Part shown: positions 9,089-18,398 of the stretch, in pieces | Layout of the letters: each line of letters opens with the position of its first letter | Position numbering within the stretch: position 1 is the stretch's first letter | Source: Acetobacter sicerae | GTDB lineage: Bacteria > Pseudomonadota > Alphaproteobacteria > Acetobacterales > Acetobacteraceae | NCBI RefSeq assembly: GCF_011516765.1 | Contig: NZ_JAAABN010000004.1 | Location: 236,673-300,672, forward strand | Direction: 5' to 3' | DNA: 64,000 bases | Notes under the pieces: generated by a model | Databases searched by the model: none | Seen by the model: the letters and a program-made list of their open reading frames with translations, nothing else | Told to the model about the DNA's origin: nothing | Made by a program: the position numbers and the translations under genes

Positions 9089-10111
9089 TCAGGCTTCCTC
9101 GGTGACACGCGTCAGACAGGACAGGAATGTGCCGTCGAGATAATTCTGCGCCATGGTCAGCGAGTCTTCGAGAAAGCCGGGTTCCAGCGCACGAGCTTCC
9201 GCAGAATGCTGATGGGTCGTGAACCATCCGACCATCAGCAGACGTCTGAGCATCAACAGGGCGGGAATAATCTGGATGTCAGCCTCGGACAGAGGACGTA
9301 TCTGGGTATACCCGCATAGCCAGGACGTGGTGATGGCGTCGATATCCTTGCTGCATTCCATGAACGTGCAGGCGCAGGCAAATTCGTACATGTGCCAGCC
9401 GAAACCACAATCATCGAAATCAATGATGCTGGTCTGGTCACCACTATGCAGGATATTGGTCAGCCTCATGTCGCCATGCAGCAGCCCCCAACGGTTGTCC
9501 GGACTGCCATAACGCTCCAGTTCAGCACGTACCCTGCGATCGGCCGTATCAAGCAGCTGCGTCTGCTCAGCCGTCATGTTGCGGGTATGCCGCCAACAGC
9601 CCCACATGGCGTTCTCGCCGACAGCCACTTCAACATCCCACACAGGACGTTTCAGGTTTTTGAGCGCGGCGTGCCTGCTGGTATAATTATGTAGCTGCGC
9701 GGAGATACGTCCCAGTTCATGAAACTTGTCGGGCAGACCGTCTTCCGACGGCATCCCACCGGGCTGATAGGCGAATAGCACAGCATGTTGCTGCTGCTCC
9801 CCTTCACCCGCATGAGCCAGCATGGTCCCATCCTGCGTTGGAAGGATCGCTGGTGTATTCAGGATGTTATCATCTCGCAGATGTTCGATGAAGGTGATTT
9901 CCGAAAGGATTTCATCCACACTGCGATAATGAGGACGATGCAGTCTGAGGATAAAAACCTCACCCGTCGGCGTATCGACCCTGTAAACAGCGTTTTCAGA
10001 AAAACTTAGCAGAGACCAGTTGGATTCCGGATCAATTCCATAGAGAGGCAGAAAAGGCGCGACATTGTCCTGCCAGTTCCATGAGGTCTGTTCCCAGGCG
10101 CGTGCGGTCAT
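9089..10111 (-). CDS. Aminoglycoside-phosphotransferase-fold small-molecule kinase
   Basis: The 340-residue protein has the APH/choline-kinase fold: ENAVYRVDTPTGEVFILRLHRP (nucleotide loop with the Lys position taken by Arg), the Brenner loop GLLHGDMRLTNIL with catalytic Asp, and IIDFDDCGFG with the metal-binding Asp. Relatives include SrkA/YihE, type II homoserine kinase and hydroxylysine kinase. The ATG at 10111 (MTARAW) is chosen because GGGAGA lies 7 bases upstream; an ATG at 10126 overlaps the aminotransferase stop as TGATG. Its position between an aminotransferase and a permease suggests phosphorylation of an amino alcohol or hydroxy-amino acid, but this is inference. Confidence 0.85.
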   Translation of the reverse strand: MTARAWEQTSWNWQDNVAPFLPLYGIDPESNWSLLSFSENAVYRVDTPTGEVFILRLHRPHYRSVDEILSEITFIEHLRDDNILNTPAILPTQDGTMLAHAGEGEQQQHAVLFAYQPGGMPSEDGLPDKFHELGRISAQLHNYTSRHAALKNLKRPVWDVEVAVGENAMWGCWRHTRNMTAEQTQLLDTADRRVRAELERYGSPDNRWGLLHGDMRLTNILHSGDQTSIIDFDDCGFGWHMYEFACACTFMECSKDIDAITTSWLCGYTQIRPLSEADIQIIPALLMLRRLLMVGWFTTHQHSAEARALEPGFLEDSLTMAQNYLDGTFLSCLTRVTEEA

Positions 10112-10125
10112 GGCGCATTCTCCCA

Positions 10126-11385
10126 TCAGAAAGGTGAACTGGCGGAAATGGCGTCTTCCAGCCTTTGCAGGATGTCATCCACCTGCCCGGACTGAAGCAG
10201 CAGACCCGGCTTGAACTGGAGCACGCGCGGATCAAGCGTGGAGAAGATGGCCCACACGCCGCGCTTGTACAGCTCCCGCATGACAGGCTTCGCCCCTTCC
10301 GCCGTGGCGAATTCCAGACCGATGATCAGGCCTTCCTGTCGGATACCCACGAACCAGTCGGCATGACGACTTCGGATACCCGCAAGGCCTGCTGCAAACT
10401 GCGCAATGATCGCCTGCACATTGGTGACGGTTTCAGGACTTGTCGTCAGATCGAGAACGGCGTTCGCCACGTAACACCCGACTTCCGAACCGGAGAAAGT
10501 AGACATGTGCGCAAAGCCGTCCTGCTCCAGCCAGCCGCTGGCCTGCTTTGTCAGCAGCAGCGCACCGAAGGGGTAGATGCCGCCACCCAGTCCCTTGGAG
10601 GTGACGAGAATGTCGGGGCGCACATCCTGACGGGAAACGGCCCAGAGAGCGCCGGAACGCATCAGTCCGGTCTGCACTTCATCCGCGATATAGAGCGTGC
10701 CGGCCTCGTCGCACATACGGCGGATCTCTGCGAGATAACCCGGAGCCGGAAGGGGAAAACCGTAGGTCGCCGGAATGGTTTCCATAATGACGGCCGCCGC
10801 GGGTTCCGCTTTCAGCGCGGCCTGCATGGCGTCCAGATCGTTGAACGGCACCTGCACGAACTCTTCCGGACGATCCGCAAGGAAAAGCTGGCTGAACCGT
10901 TCGTCGCCTGTCGCGACGGCGAGGCCGGTGTGTCCGTGATAGGCCTTGCGGATGGAGATAATGCGGCGACGTTTTGTGGCGTAACGGGCGCTCTTGATGG
11001 CCAGATCAATGGCCTCGCTGCCGCTGGTGGCATAGGCGACCCGCTCGAACGGCTCTCCGGAGAGCTTGAGCAGCTTCATCGCCAGCGCCGTCCGGGAAGG
11101 AGACGGGAAATGATGATTGCCGATATCGAAATACTGCAAGGCGTCGGTCAGCGCCGCAATGAGATCGGGGTTGCGGTGACCGAGATTGTAGGTGCCGCCG
11201 TTGAGATGCACGTCGATCAGTTCGTGCCCGTCCACGTCGGTCAGTACGTAACCTTCACGCTTCCCGATTACGAGCGGCACATCCACACTCTGCCAGAACC
11301 GGGTCTTGTCGGGATTCCAGAATTCTTCCGACGCGGCGAGAATATCCGCCTTGCTCTCAAAACCGGCCAGATACGGATTGGCCAT
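10126..11385 (-). CDS. Class III PLP-dependent aminotransferase
   Basis: This fold-type I PLP enzyme has 419 residues. Motifs include ATSGSEAIDLAIKSAR (phosphate cup), YHGHTG (stacking aromatic), ADEVQTGLMRSG (Asp to the pyridine N) and the Schiff-base Lys264 in VTSKGLGGGIYPFG. It belongs to the omega-aminotransferase group that includes acetylornithine and GABA aminotransferases and the phospho-lyases of phosphoethanolamine and phosphohydroxylysine. It is first in the minus-strand cassette, followed within a few bases by the kinase and then the permease; an AraC regulator is divergent. A transamination or phospho-lyase role are both open. Confidence 0.92.
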   Translation of the reverse strand: MANPYLAGFESKADILAASEEFWNPDKTRFWQSVDVPLVIGKREGYVLTDVDGHELIDVHLNGGTYNLGHRNPDLIAALTDALQYFDIGNHHFPSPSRTALAMKLLKLSGEPFERVAYATSGSEAIDLAIKSARYATKRRRIISIRKAYHGHTGLAVATGDERFSQLFLADRPEEFVQVPFNDLDAMQAALKAEPAAAVIMETIPATYGFPLPAPGYLAEIRRMCDEAGTLYIADEVQTGLMRSGALWAVSRQDVRPDILVTSKGLGGGIYPFGALLLTKQASGWLEQDGFAHMSTFSGSEVGCYVANAVLDLTTSPETVTNVQAIIAQFAAGLAGIRSRHADWFVGIRQEGLIIGLEFATAEGAKPVMRELYKRGVWAIFSTLDPRVLQFKPGLLLQSGQVDDILQRLEDAISASSPF

Positions 11386-11628
11386 GACGTCTCTCCCACA
11401 CTCTCACACATGGCCATCCGCATGGTGGCCTCATGGAAACAGCGTAGGCACGCAAGGGAGAACGGATAATGACAGACGGGCACAATCTCATGACATCCGA
11501 CAACGAATGCGTTGCGAAAAAGAAATGAATTGACAGAAGGGCCGCCGCTCTTTCACCCTGTCTTTTCTTGCGCGATCCGATGGTCGGACGGAGAAGTCCG
11601 ACCTGCCATCATGGGAGATAGTGGCGGA

Positions 11629-12681
11629 ATGACACGTCTGCCAACTCAGGGACGTTCCGGTTCACCGGCTTCATCCACGACGGTTCTGGCCTCCGTCGTT
11701 TATGGACTGGATGCCTTCATTGCGCGTCTCGGGGCGCAGCCCGTGGATGTGTTCAGCCGGTGCGGCCTTGAAGGACGACTCAGCAGCACCCCGTCCGAGA
11801 CGGTTTCTCTGGACGCCTACTGTCGCACGCTGGATTACGCGGCAAGCAAAACGGCAACGGCAAATTTTGGTTTATGGTTCGGCCATCAGTTCGCGCCCCG
11901 CCGTCTGGGCATGCTGGGCTACGCCGCCCTCTCCTCTTCCATTCTGGGCGATGCGCTCGACAATCTGGCAACGTTCTTTCCGATCCATCAGGACAACAGC
12001 ATCGTCACTCATTCCAGACAGGGTGAGACTGCCCGTCTGGATTATGATGTTGGCGACCCGCTCCTTCACGACCACCGTCAGGATGCCGAGCTGACTCTCG
12101 CCGTATTGTGCAACATCATCAGGGACGCCTGCGGCCAGAACTGGACACCTGTAGCCGTGCATTTTCGCAACAAGGCGCCGTCCTGCACGAATGAACATGA
12201 AAAGGTGTTTGGCTGTAAGGTTCTTTTCGGACAGGAAACAAACTCCATCCTGTTTCCATCAGCCAGTCTCGCCACACCGATGCCAGCCGCAGACGGGCTC
12301 CTGTTCAGCGCAATCAAGGATGGACTGCTCCAGATACAGGCGCACAAGCAGTCACTTGAACAGGATTTTCTGTTGCAGGTCCGCAGCGTCATCCTTGATC
12401 TTCTGCCGCACGGCCATCCTTCCATCACTCAGGTTGCAGAGCGGCTTGGCTGTCCCTACTGGACCCTTCAGCGTCGGCTGGCCGCGAGCGGCTTCACGCA
12501 CCGGCTTCTGGTGGAAGACGTGCGCCGCCAGCATGCGCTGAAATACCTGCGGAATAGCGAACATTCCGTGTCACAAACAGCATTTCTTCTGGGCTATAGC
12601 GAAGGCAGCGCCTTCACGCGGGCTTTTACCCGCTGGCATGGATGCTCCCCACGGAGCTGGCAGAGCACGACCGGCGGCTGA
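11629..12681 (+). CDS. AraC-family transcriptional regulator (arabinose-binding-domain type)
   Basis: The product is a DNA-binding regulator of about 350 residues, of the OruR/ArgR-like type. The N-terminal two-thirds match the AraC arabinose-binding-like domain (for example FGLWFGHQFAPRRLGMLGYA). The last 100 residues hold two helix-turn-helix units: ITQVAERLGCPYWTLQRRL and SVSQTAFLLGYSEGSAFTRAF. ATG 11629 is chosen because GGGAGA lies upstream; ATGs at 11611 and 11512 are also in frame. It is divergent from the aminotransferase-kinase-permease genes and is the likely controller of that cassette, responding to its substrate. Confidence 0.9.
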   Translation: MTRLPTQGRSGSPASSTTVLASVVYGLDAFIARLGAQPVDVFSRCGLEGRLSSTPSETVSLDAYCRTLDYAASKTATANFGLWFGHQFAPRRLGMLGYAALSSSILGDALDNLATFFPIHQDNSIVTHSRQGETARLDYDVGDPLLHDHRQDAELTLAVLCNIIRDACGQNWTPVAVHFRNKAPSCTNEHEKVFGCKVLFGQETNSILFPSASLATPMPAADGLLFSAIKDGLLQIQAHKQSLEQDFLLQVRSVILDLLPHGHPSITQVAERLGCPYWTLQRRLAASGFTHRLLVEDVRRQHALKYLRNSEHSVSQTAFLLGYSEGSAFTRAFTRWHGCSPRSWQSTTGG

Positions 12682-12777
12682 GCATGACGGAAAACATCTC
12701 TTTGTAAACAGGGGGTATTTTTCGAGCGCTATGGCAGATTCCCTGCGCGCCATGAGAGACGTTCCTGCTCATGAGAA

Positions 12778-12799
12778 GGAAACATTCATGCGTGTTTCC
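12778..12799. repeat. Hairpin between convergent AraC and carboxypeptidase genes
   Basis: GGAAACA (12778-12784) and TGTTTCC (12793-12799) are perfect inverted arms. They are in the 194-bp gap between convergent genes and may serve as a terminator, although no U-tract follows. Confidence 0.4.
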
Positions 12800-12875
12800 C
12801 TCTCACGCGACCATTCCGCTCACCAAAAACAGCCGCTCGACTCAGAAAATCAAAAACGTCCGTTCCTATAAAAAC

Positions 12876-14366
12876 CTACCGCTCTCCATCGATATAACGA
12901 GCCCGAACATGCCGCAGATAGCCCTCGGCACCCAGCGGCTTTCCTGTAGCAGCGCTGATGATATCCTGCGTCGAAGCACTACTGCCGCTTTCATGCACCG
13001 CAGTACGAAGCCAACCCAGAAGGTTACTGAACTCACCACGCTGGATTTCATTCTCGATTTCCGGCAACGCCGTCTTCGCCGCCGCGAACAACTGCGCCGC
13101 TGTCAGCGCGCCCAGCGCGTAGCAGGGGAAATAGCCCCACAAACCCAGCGGCCAGTGAATGTCCTGCAAACATCCGCGTCGATCGTCCGGGACATCCAGT
13201 CCCAGCATATCCTTGATACGGGCATTGAACGCTTCGGGGAGATCCTTCAGCGCCAGCCGCCCTTCGATCATGGCGACCTCAAGCTCATACCGGACGATGA
13301 TATGCGCCGGATAGGTGACTTCGTCCGCATCCACACGGATAAAGCCCGGGCTGACCCGTGTCATACGACGATAGAGATCATCCGAATTCCATGAACCCTG
13401 TCCACCAAATGCAGAAGACATGACCGGCGCTGCAAATGTCGCAAAGGCGCGGGATCGTGTGACCTGCATTTCCATCAGCAGGGATTGGCTTTCATGCAGG
13501 GTCATTCCTCGCGCCCGCCCGACCGGCTGCCCCTGCCAGTCAGCTGGCAATCCCTGCTCATAAAGCGCATGACCTGTTTCATGAATCACGCCAAGAAACG
13601 CAGGCAGAAAATCATCTGCTTCATAACGCGTGGTGATACGCACATCATCCGTCGCACCACCGCAGAACGGATGGGCGCTCACATCCAGCCGTCCACGCGT
13701 CATGTCAAAACCAACCTGCCGCATCATGGACACGCCGAGTTTCTCCTGATCCGCAATCGGAAAAGGTGCTGTACCAACCGAGGGAGTCTCCCCCGAAGCG
13801 GCCTGCCGTTCAAGCACCTCCTGCAACAATGGCGGCAGATCGTGAGCAAGAGTTTCAAAGATCGGCGTGATGGCTTTCTGCGTCATGCCCGGATCGAAAC
13901 CATCAAGCAGCGCGTCATAGGGCGAAAGGGACAGCGCCTCGCCGATCGCCGTGGCGCTCTCGCGTGTCAGATCGAGCACAGTCTGCAAATAGGGCCGCAG
14001 ACTTTCAAAATCGTTGTCGGCACGGGCTTTGCGCCAGACCATTTCTGCTTCCGATCCGGCTTTCGATAGCGCTTCGACCAGATCACCCGGCACGGCGATG
14101 GCACGGGTATGAATTCGTTTCATCTCGTTGAGATTGGCCTGTTTCCAGAAATCGCCGTCCGCATTGGCCGTGCCCAGCCAGTCCCCCACCTCGGGCGCGG
14201 TCAGCATTTCGTGCTGCAAACCGCCGAGAGTCGCCATGACCGTCGCACGGCGACCGGCAGCCCCTTCCGGCATCATCGTATCGCGATCCCATGAGAGGAG
14301 GCCTCCCGCATCTTCCAGAGCGGAAAGACGTCCAAAAAGGCGATGCAGATGATCGTAGGCGTTCAT
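12876..14366 (-). CDS. Metallocarboxypeptidase, M32 family (carboxypeptidase Taq)
   Basis: The 496-residue cytosolic zinc carboxypeptidase removes C-terminal residues from peptides. The zinc motif HETGH in GVIHETGHALYEQGLP and the downstream LHESQSLLMEMQ (third ligand Glu) are exact family features; the C-terminus has IHWPLGLWGYFPCYALGALTAAQL. The length matches M32 enzymes. ATG 14366 has GGAG about 8 bases upstream. It is a single gene, convergent with the AraC regulator. Role: peptide turnover. Confidence 0.95.
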   Translation of the reverse strand: MNAYDHLHRLFGRLSALEDAGGLLSWDRDTMMPEGAAGRRATVMATLGGLQHEMLTAPEVGDWLGTANADGDFWKQANLNEMKRIHTRAIAVPGDLVEALSKAGSEAEMVWRKARADNDFESLRPYLQTVLDLTRESATAIGEALSLSPYDALLDGFDPGMTQKAITPIFETLAHDLPPLLQEVLERQAASGETPSVGTAPFPIADQEKLGVSMMRQVGFDMTRGRLDVSAHPFCGGATDDVRITTRYEADDFLPAFLGVIHETGHALYEQGLPADWQGQPVGRARGMTLHESQSLLMEMQVTRSRAFATFAAPVMSSAFGGQGSWNSDDLYRRMTRVSPGFIRVDADEVTYPAHIIVRYELEVAMIEGRLALKDLPEAFNARIKDMLGLDVPDDRRGCLQDIHWPLGLWGYFPCYALGALTAAQLFAAAKTALPEIENEIQRGEFSNLLGWLRTAVHESGSSASTQDIISAATGKPLGAEGYLRHVRARYIDGER

Positions 14367-14560
14367 GGAAAACTCCAGTTGAATCAGTGCTTCCAGCCTA
14401 TCACGATCTCGCCGTCCTGTGACGGCGGAGAAATCGGCGAATTTTCCGCCATGAAAAAAATCCCGCTATCAGATCAAAAACTTCTTCTTTATGAACGCCT
14501 GATTAACAAATGGGGCAGCAGCCCTTCCCTGTTTCATTACGCGGGACGTACTGGCGCACG

Positions 14561-15217
14561 ATGCAGACAACAAACATTACAGAGAGATTTTCCTTCCCGA
14601 AGAAAGGAAGCCAGAACAGTTACCTTGGTTGGAGCCTACTGATCGCCGTTGTCGCCAGCCTGTGTTCCGGCCTCGGCACGGGATACATATTTTTCAGACT
14701 GGATCACGCCCATTCCAGTCAGGCGCTGGCTTACAAGGACGCCCAGATCGCCCTTCTGACTGCACAGAAACAGGCCGTTGAAGCGCGGGCAAAGGCAGAT
14801 CAGATCAAGGCGAACGTGGTCTGGCGGGACATCTCTGACGAGGCGCGCGTCTGTCTGCAGAGTGATTTTGTAAACCTCAGGAACGACTTTGAGATCATAA
14901 CGCTCGCGGGCGATGCGGAGGCGGCTTTCATGGCTGATCAGACACAGGACGCTCTGGAAGGGATCGACAGGAAGGTCCAGCGCTCGCAGATATTTTCAGC
15001 CCGAGGCATCGGGGAATATTACATCTATAACAAGAACCCTCAGATTGCCTCCAGCGTCGCGACGACACTGAGTCACTGCGGTTTCCCGGCCCGCACCATG
15101 CCCGCGCCGATTACTGCGGCAGGCATAGCGGGCCCTCTTCCAGCCGGCTTTGACACCTCCAGCACAGTGCAGCTTTTTATCAACACACGAAAAAAGCCGC
15201 ATTTCAGCTTCGACTGA
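14561..15217 (+). CDS. Membrane-anchored protein of unknown function
   Basis: The protein has about 218 residues. One transmembrane helix (residues about 22-46, LGWSLLIAVVASLCSGLGTG) is followed by a region rich in Ala, Lys and Gln (residues about 52-85) that may form a coiled coil, then a periplasmic domain with two Cys. The C-terminal part (GAFDTSSTVQLFINTRKK-like) is beta-rich. I recognise no family. An upstream in-frame ATG at 14510 would add 17 residues. It is convergent with alkB. Confidence 0.65.
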   Translation: MQTTNITERFSFPKKGSQNSYLGWSLLIAVVASLCSGLGTGYIFFRLDHAHSSQALAYKDAQIALLTAQKQAVEARAKADQIKANVVWRDISDEARVCLQSDFVNLRNDFEIITLAGDAEAAFMADQTQDALEGIDRKVQRSQIFSARGIGEYYIYNKNPQIASSVATTLSHCGFPARTMPAPITAAGIAGPLPAGFDTSSTVQLFINTRKKPHFSFD

Positions 15218-15248
15218 AACAGAAGCCCAGCCCACAAGCCCACGCTTC

Positions 15249-15959
15249 TCAGGAACGCCTTGTAATCTGGCGGAACGTCAGGTTGAGACGACATTCTCCC
15301 GTGAGAGGATGTGACGACACAGCCAGCGGGGCGATGCCGTGGAACATCATCCGGGAAGGACCGCCCCACACCACGACATCGCCGTGCGACAACCGAAACC
15401 GGCGTAAGGGAGAAGCACGGTCGAGACCTCCCCACAGGAACGTCGCAGCCACTCCCAGAGAGACGGAAACAATCGGTGTCTCCGCATCTTCTTCATCCTT
15501 GTCCTGATGCAGGGAAAGACGCGTTCCGGGACGGTACAGATTCAGCAGACCTGATTGCAGAGGAGGATGCGGAAAGCCTGCCGCACGGGTGGCCTCTTCC
15601 ACCAGCGAGCGAAACAGGTCAGGCATGACTGGCCATGGCTGACCGTTATCCGGTCGGACCTGTGTGTAGCGATAACCGGACCGGTCCGAAATCCATCCAT
15701 AGTCACCAAAGGAAGTCATGGCGACGGACATGCGATGACCGCCCGGTGTGACAAGATGTCTGAGCGGCGCCTGCCGGACGATATGGCGAGCAGCTTCCAG
15801 CAGCTCTGGCGCTCGGGAAAGCGCCATGCCGGGGAAAATAAAAGCGCCCGGATCCAGTTGAATCCGTTCGGCCCGGCTTTCATCCTGTCCGGGTTCCGTC
15901 ACTTTGAGAAAGTCGAAAAGATCCCCGGTCACTGGCCTTTCTCCCGCCCCACTCGCCAC
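15249..15959 (-). CDS. alkB: Alpha-ketoglutarate-dependent DNA repair dioxygenase AlkB
   Basis: AlkB uses Fe(II), oxygen and 2-oxoglutarate to oxidise methyl groups off 1-methyladenine and 3-methylcytosine in DNA. The protein has 236 residues, close to the family length. Metal ligands are in LSLHQDKDE (HxD) and RMMFHGIAPL (distal His), and the 2-oxoglutarate-binding Arg pair is in ECRLNLTFRQ. It also has SVSLGVAATFLWGG, the usual strand before the active site. The start is a GTG at 15959. It is not in an ada operon. Role: direct reversal of alkylation damage. Confidence 0.94.
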   Translation of the reverse strand: MASGAGERPVTGDLFDFLKVTEPGQDESRAERIQLDPGAFIFPGMALSRAPELLEAARHIVRQAPLRHLVTPGGHRMSVAMTSFGDYGWISDRSGYRYTQVRPDNGQPWPVMPDLFRSLVEEATRAAGFPHPPLQSGLLNLYRPGTRLSLHQDKDEEDAETPIVSVSLGVAATFLWGGLDRASPLRRFRLSHGDVVVWGGPSRMMFHGIAPLAVSSHPLTGECRLNLTFRQITRRS

Positions 15960-16098
15960 CCCACCGCTGATAGCACGTCTGACCGTGGCCTATTGCGGTT
16001 GTAAGATGGGGGAAGGTAATTGTAGACTGATAGAAATGACATTGATGATGGGCTGTCCGGCCACGCGCCCGCAACCCAGCCCTGAGAGATCTGTATCT

Positions 16099-16515
16099 AT
16101 GCGTGTTTTTCCCAGACTCACCGGCTTTTTCCCAACGGCAGGCCTCCTGCTGCTTCTGGCGGCCACGAGCGCATCCCTGTCCGGACAGGCGATGGCGCAG
16201 CAGAGTGATGCCCTGTCGGGTGCCGAAATGATGTCCGGTGATCCGACGCGCGAAGACAGCAGCGCAGGCGCGCCGACAGGCCGTCATGAAAACCTGCATG
16301 TCCAGGGGCACAGAAAGCTGCCGCCAGGATATCAGGATGCGCCTTCGATGGACATGCTGCATGGTCCCGATCCGGAACACGCCCAGCATGTCACAAGGGA
16401 CTCCGTCACGGGCGCTGATCTGTCGAGATTCGGTTCCGCCTATCAGGATTCCGGCCCGAACGGCTCGGGCAGTCTGGGTGATTCCACAGGTAACGGCTGG
16501 GTCACGCCCCGCTGA
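16099..16515 (+). CDS. Secreted hypothetical protein
   Basis: The 138-residue product starts with a typical Sec signal peptide (MRVFPRLTGFFPTAGLLLLL, cleavage likely after QAMA at about residue 33). The mature part is small, polar, Gly/Ser/Asp-rich and His-containing, with no predicted membrane segment and low complexity. ATG 16099 is preferred over far upstream starts because it begins the signal peptide and has GAGAG upstream. Unknown function; no domain recognised. Confidence 0.68.
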   Translation: MRVFPRLTGFFPTAGLLLLLAATSASLSGQAMAQQSDALSGAEMMSGDPTREDSSAGAPTGRHENLHVQGHRKLPPGYQDAPSMDMLHGPDPEHAQHVTRDSVTGADLSRFGSAYQDSGPNGSGSLGDSTGNGWVTPR

Positions 16516-16755
16516 CGGGCTTTGTCCGGAAGGCGCACTCTTTCCTGACCAGACGCCGCTGACAGGTCCGGATAGCCAGACGTGTCAGCGTCGTTTCCTT
16601 GCCGCATGAACATGCCGTGCCCTTTATAATCAGCCATTCAACCTGCTTTTTGAAAAATCTTAACCGCCCTTGTGAGCGAAAGCCTGATGGCGGCGTTATG
16701 CCATGTATCAGGCCACAATAACGGCGGCCGCAGCTTTCAGGTGATCCAGACTCTC

Positions 16756-17859
16756 ATGGCTTCCGAACAGATCCTCGAAGACGAACAGCACGCACCACCA
16801 CCCGGCGAAACGCCACTCGACAGCATTGCCCGCATCCTTCGCCTTACATTGACCCTTGCCGCGGTCATGCTGTCGATCTGGCTGATCGGCGACGTGATCA
16901 TGGTGGTCTTTGCTTCCGCATTGTTTGCCGTGATCCTGCACGGACTCGCCCGTGGTCTGAAACGCTGGACAAATCTGCCCTATGGGGCGGCGCTGGCCAT
17001 CGTCTGCGTGCTGATGGTGACGCTGATAGTAGGTATCGGCTGGTCAAGTGGCTCGGACATCGTCGCGCAGGCCGCCAAGCTGCGCGACGCCCTGACCACG
17101 CAGGTCTACGCCCTTCGTGACCGGCTTGCGGCATGGCCACAGGGACAGGTCCTGCTGAATTACCTGCCGGCCTCTCTGGGCGGCCACGGCGGCGGTGCAA
17201 GCGGTAGTGGCGGATTGATGTCCCTCGGTTCGCGGATCGCCGGTTCCATGACAGGATTTCTCGGTTCGGCGTTCGGCGTATTGGGAACCCTCGCCGTCGT
17301 AGTCATCGCCGGACTGTATTTCGCCGCCTCCCCCACTCTCTACGCCAACGGCATCCTCCGTCTTGTACCGCGTCACTGGCGCGGACGGGGACAGGAAGTC
17401 ATGCTCGTCGCAGCGGACACCCTGTGGGCGTGGGTCGCCGGACAGGCGCTGGATATGGCCGTCGTCGGGATCCTCTCCGGCATGGGCCTGTGGATCATCG
17501 GCGTGCCTCTGGCCGTCAGCCTGGGCTTTCTGGCCGCGCTCTGTAATTTCATCCCCTATATCGGCGCTATTCTCGGTGCTGTGCCCGCCCTGCTGCTGGC
17601 ACTCTCCCTCGGCCTGCGCGAGACCGCCATGGTGGCCGCGCTCTACGCAGTGGTCCAGTTCTTCGAAGGCAACGTGATGGCTCCACTGATCCAGCGCAAG
17701 GCCGTGCAGATGCCGCCCGGTCTGACCGTTCTCTCCCAGACATTCTTCGGCGGCATATTCGGTGCGCCGGGACTGATTCTCGCTTCCCCGCTGACCGCCA
17801 TGCTGCTCGCAGTGGGTGACAAGCTCGCACCTCCGCTGGAAGACAATGAACGTGTGTGA
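16756..17859 (+). CDS. AI-2E family (PerM-like) membrane protein
   Basis: This is an inner-membrane protein of about 367 residues with 7-8 hydrophobic segments. The C-terminal half carries the family pattern: ALCNFIPYIGAILGAVPALLLAL, followed by a QFFEGNVMAPLIQRKAVQMPPGL segment and FGGIFGAPGLILASPL. Homologues are annotated as AI-2 exporters or PerM permeases; some act as sodium/proton antiporters, so the substrate is unresolved. The start is uncertain (in-frame GTGs at 16672 and 16741). Its last 14 bases overlap the following lipoprotein gene, indicating co-translation. Confidence 0.88.
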   Translation: MASEQILEDEQHAPPPGETPLDSIARILRLTLTLAAVMLSIWLIGDVIMVVFASALFAVILHGLARGLKRWTNLPYGAALAIVCVLMVTLIVGIGWSSGSDIVAQAAKLRDALTTQVYALRDRLAAWPQGQVLLNYLPASLGGHGGGASGSGGLMSLGSRIAGSMTGFLGSAFGVLGTLAVVVIAGLYFAASPTLYANGILRLVPRHWRGRGQEVMLVAADTLWAWVAGQALDMAVVGILSGMGLWIIGVPLAVSLGFLAALCNFIPYIGAILGAVPALLLALSLGLRETAMVAALYAVVQFFEGNVMAPLIQRKAVQMPPGLTVLSQTFFGGIFGAPGLILASPLTAMLLAVGDKLAPPLEDNERV

Positions 17860-18316
17860 GCGCACTCATCCTTCCCGACTGGCCGGACTGCTCTGTCTGG
17901 TAAGCGCCGTCGCCCTCAGCGGATGCGCCCACTATGAGCAATCCAAACGCCAGCTCTGTGCGCAGGAAAAGCCTGACACGACTCTTCTGCGTCAGCCCAC
18001 TCTGGCCAATTTCATCCGGTCCTGTGGGCTCCAGTATTATCCGGACGCTACGGGCCAGATAACGCTGCACTACAATCCGCCGCGCCACGATGACACGCTG
18101 CCGGTTTCCGCCCCCAAAGCCTTCGCCGTCAGCGACGTCGGCGGCTCCCGGGGCAGGCTGTGGTATCTCTGCATGCCCGTTCCCTATCTGGCGTCAGTAG
18201 GCAGTCGGGTAGAAAGCACCCTGTCCGTCTGTCGCTATGCAGGCTCGGGCGAGGATCGCATGTCGCTGACGTACGATCCGCAGGATGCCGCCACTTACAG
18301 TCCACGGAACTGGTGA
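17846..18316 (+). CDS. Putative lipoprotein of unknown function
   Basis: The 156-residue product has a signal peptide ending in a lipobox LSGC at about residue 26, so it is predicted to be lipidated and attached to a membrane. The mature part has several additional Cys (CAQEK, SCGLQYYP, YLCMPVP, SVCRYAG) that could form disulfides. ATG 17846 overlaps the end of the AI-2E gene. No domain recognised. It lies 82 bases before def. Confidence 0.7.
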   Translation: MNVCERTHPSRLAGLLCLVSAVALSGCAHYEQSKRQLCAQEKPDTTLLRQPTLANFIRSCGLQYYPDATGQITLHYNPPRHDDTLPVSAPKAFAVSDVGGSRGRLWYLCMPVPYLASVGSRVESTLSVCRYAGSGEDRMSLTYDPQDAATYSPRNW

Positions 18317-18398
18317 AAGCAGCCTGTTCCAACGAGGGGGCGTATTCTCCCGACAGTGAGGACTGGAAAAACACAGGCGGCCTCGCTAAACCGGCGCT

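Noticed and set aside
10165..11469. 434-codon open frame opposite the aminotransferase gene
   Set aside because: Shadow of a well-supported PLP enzyme; no recognisable domain.
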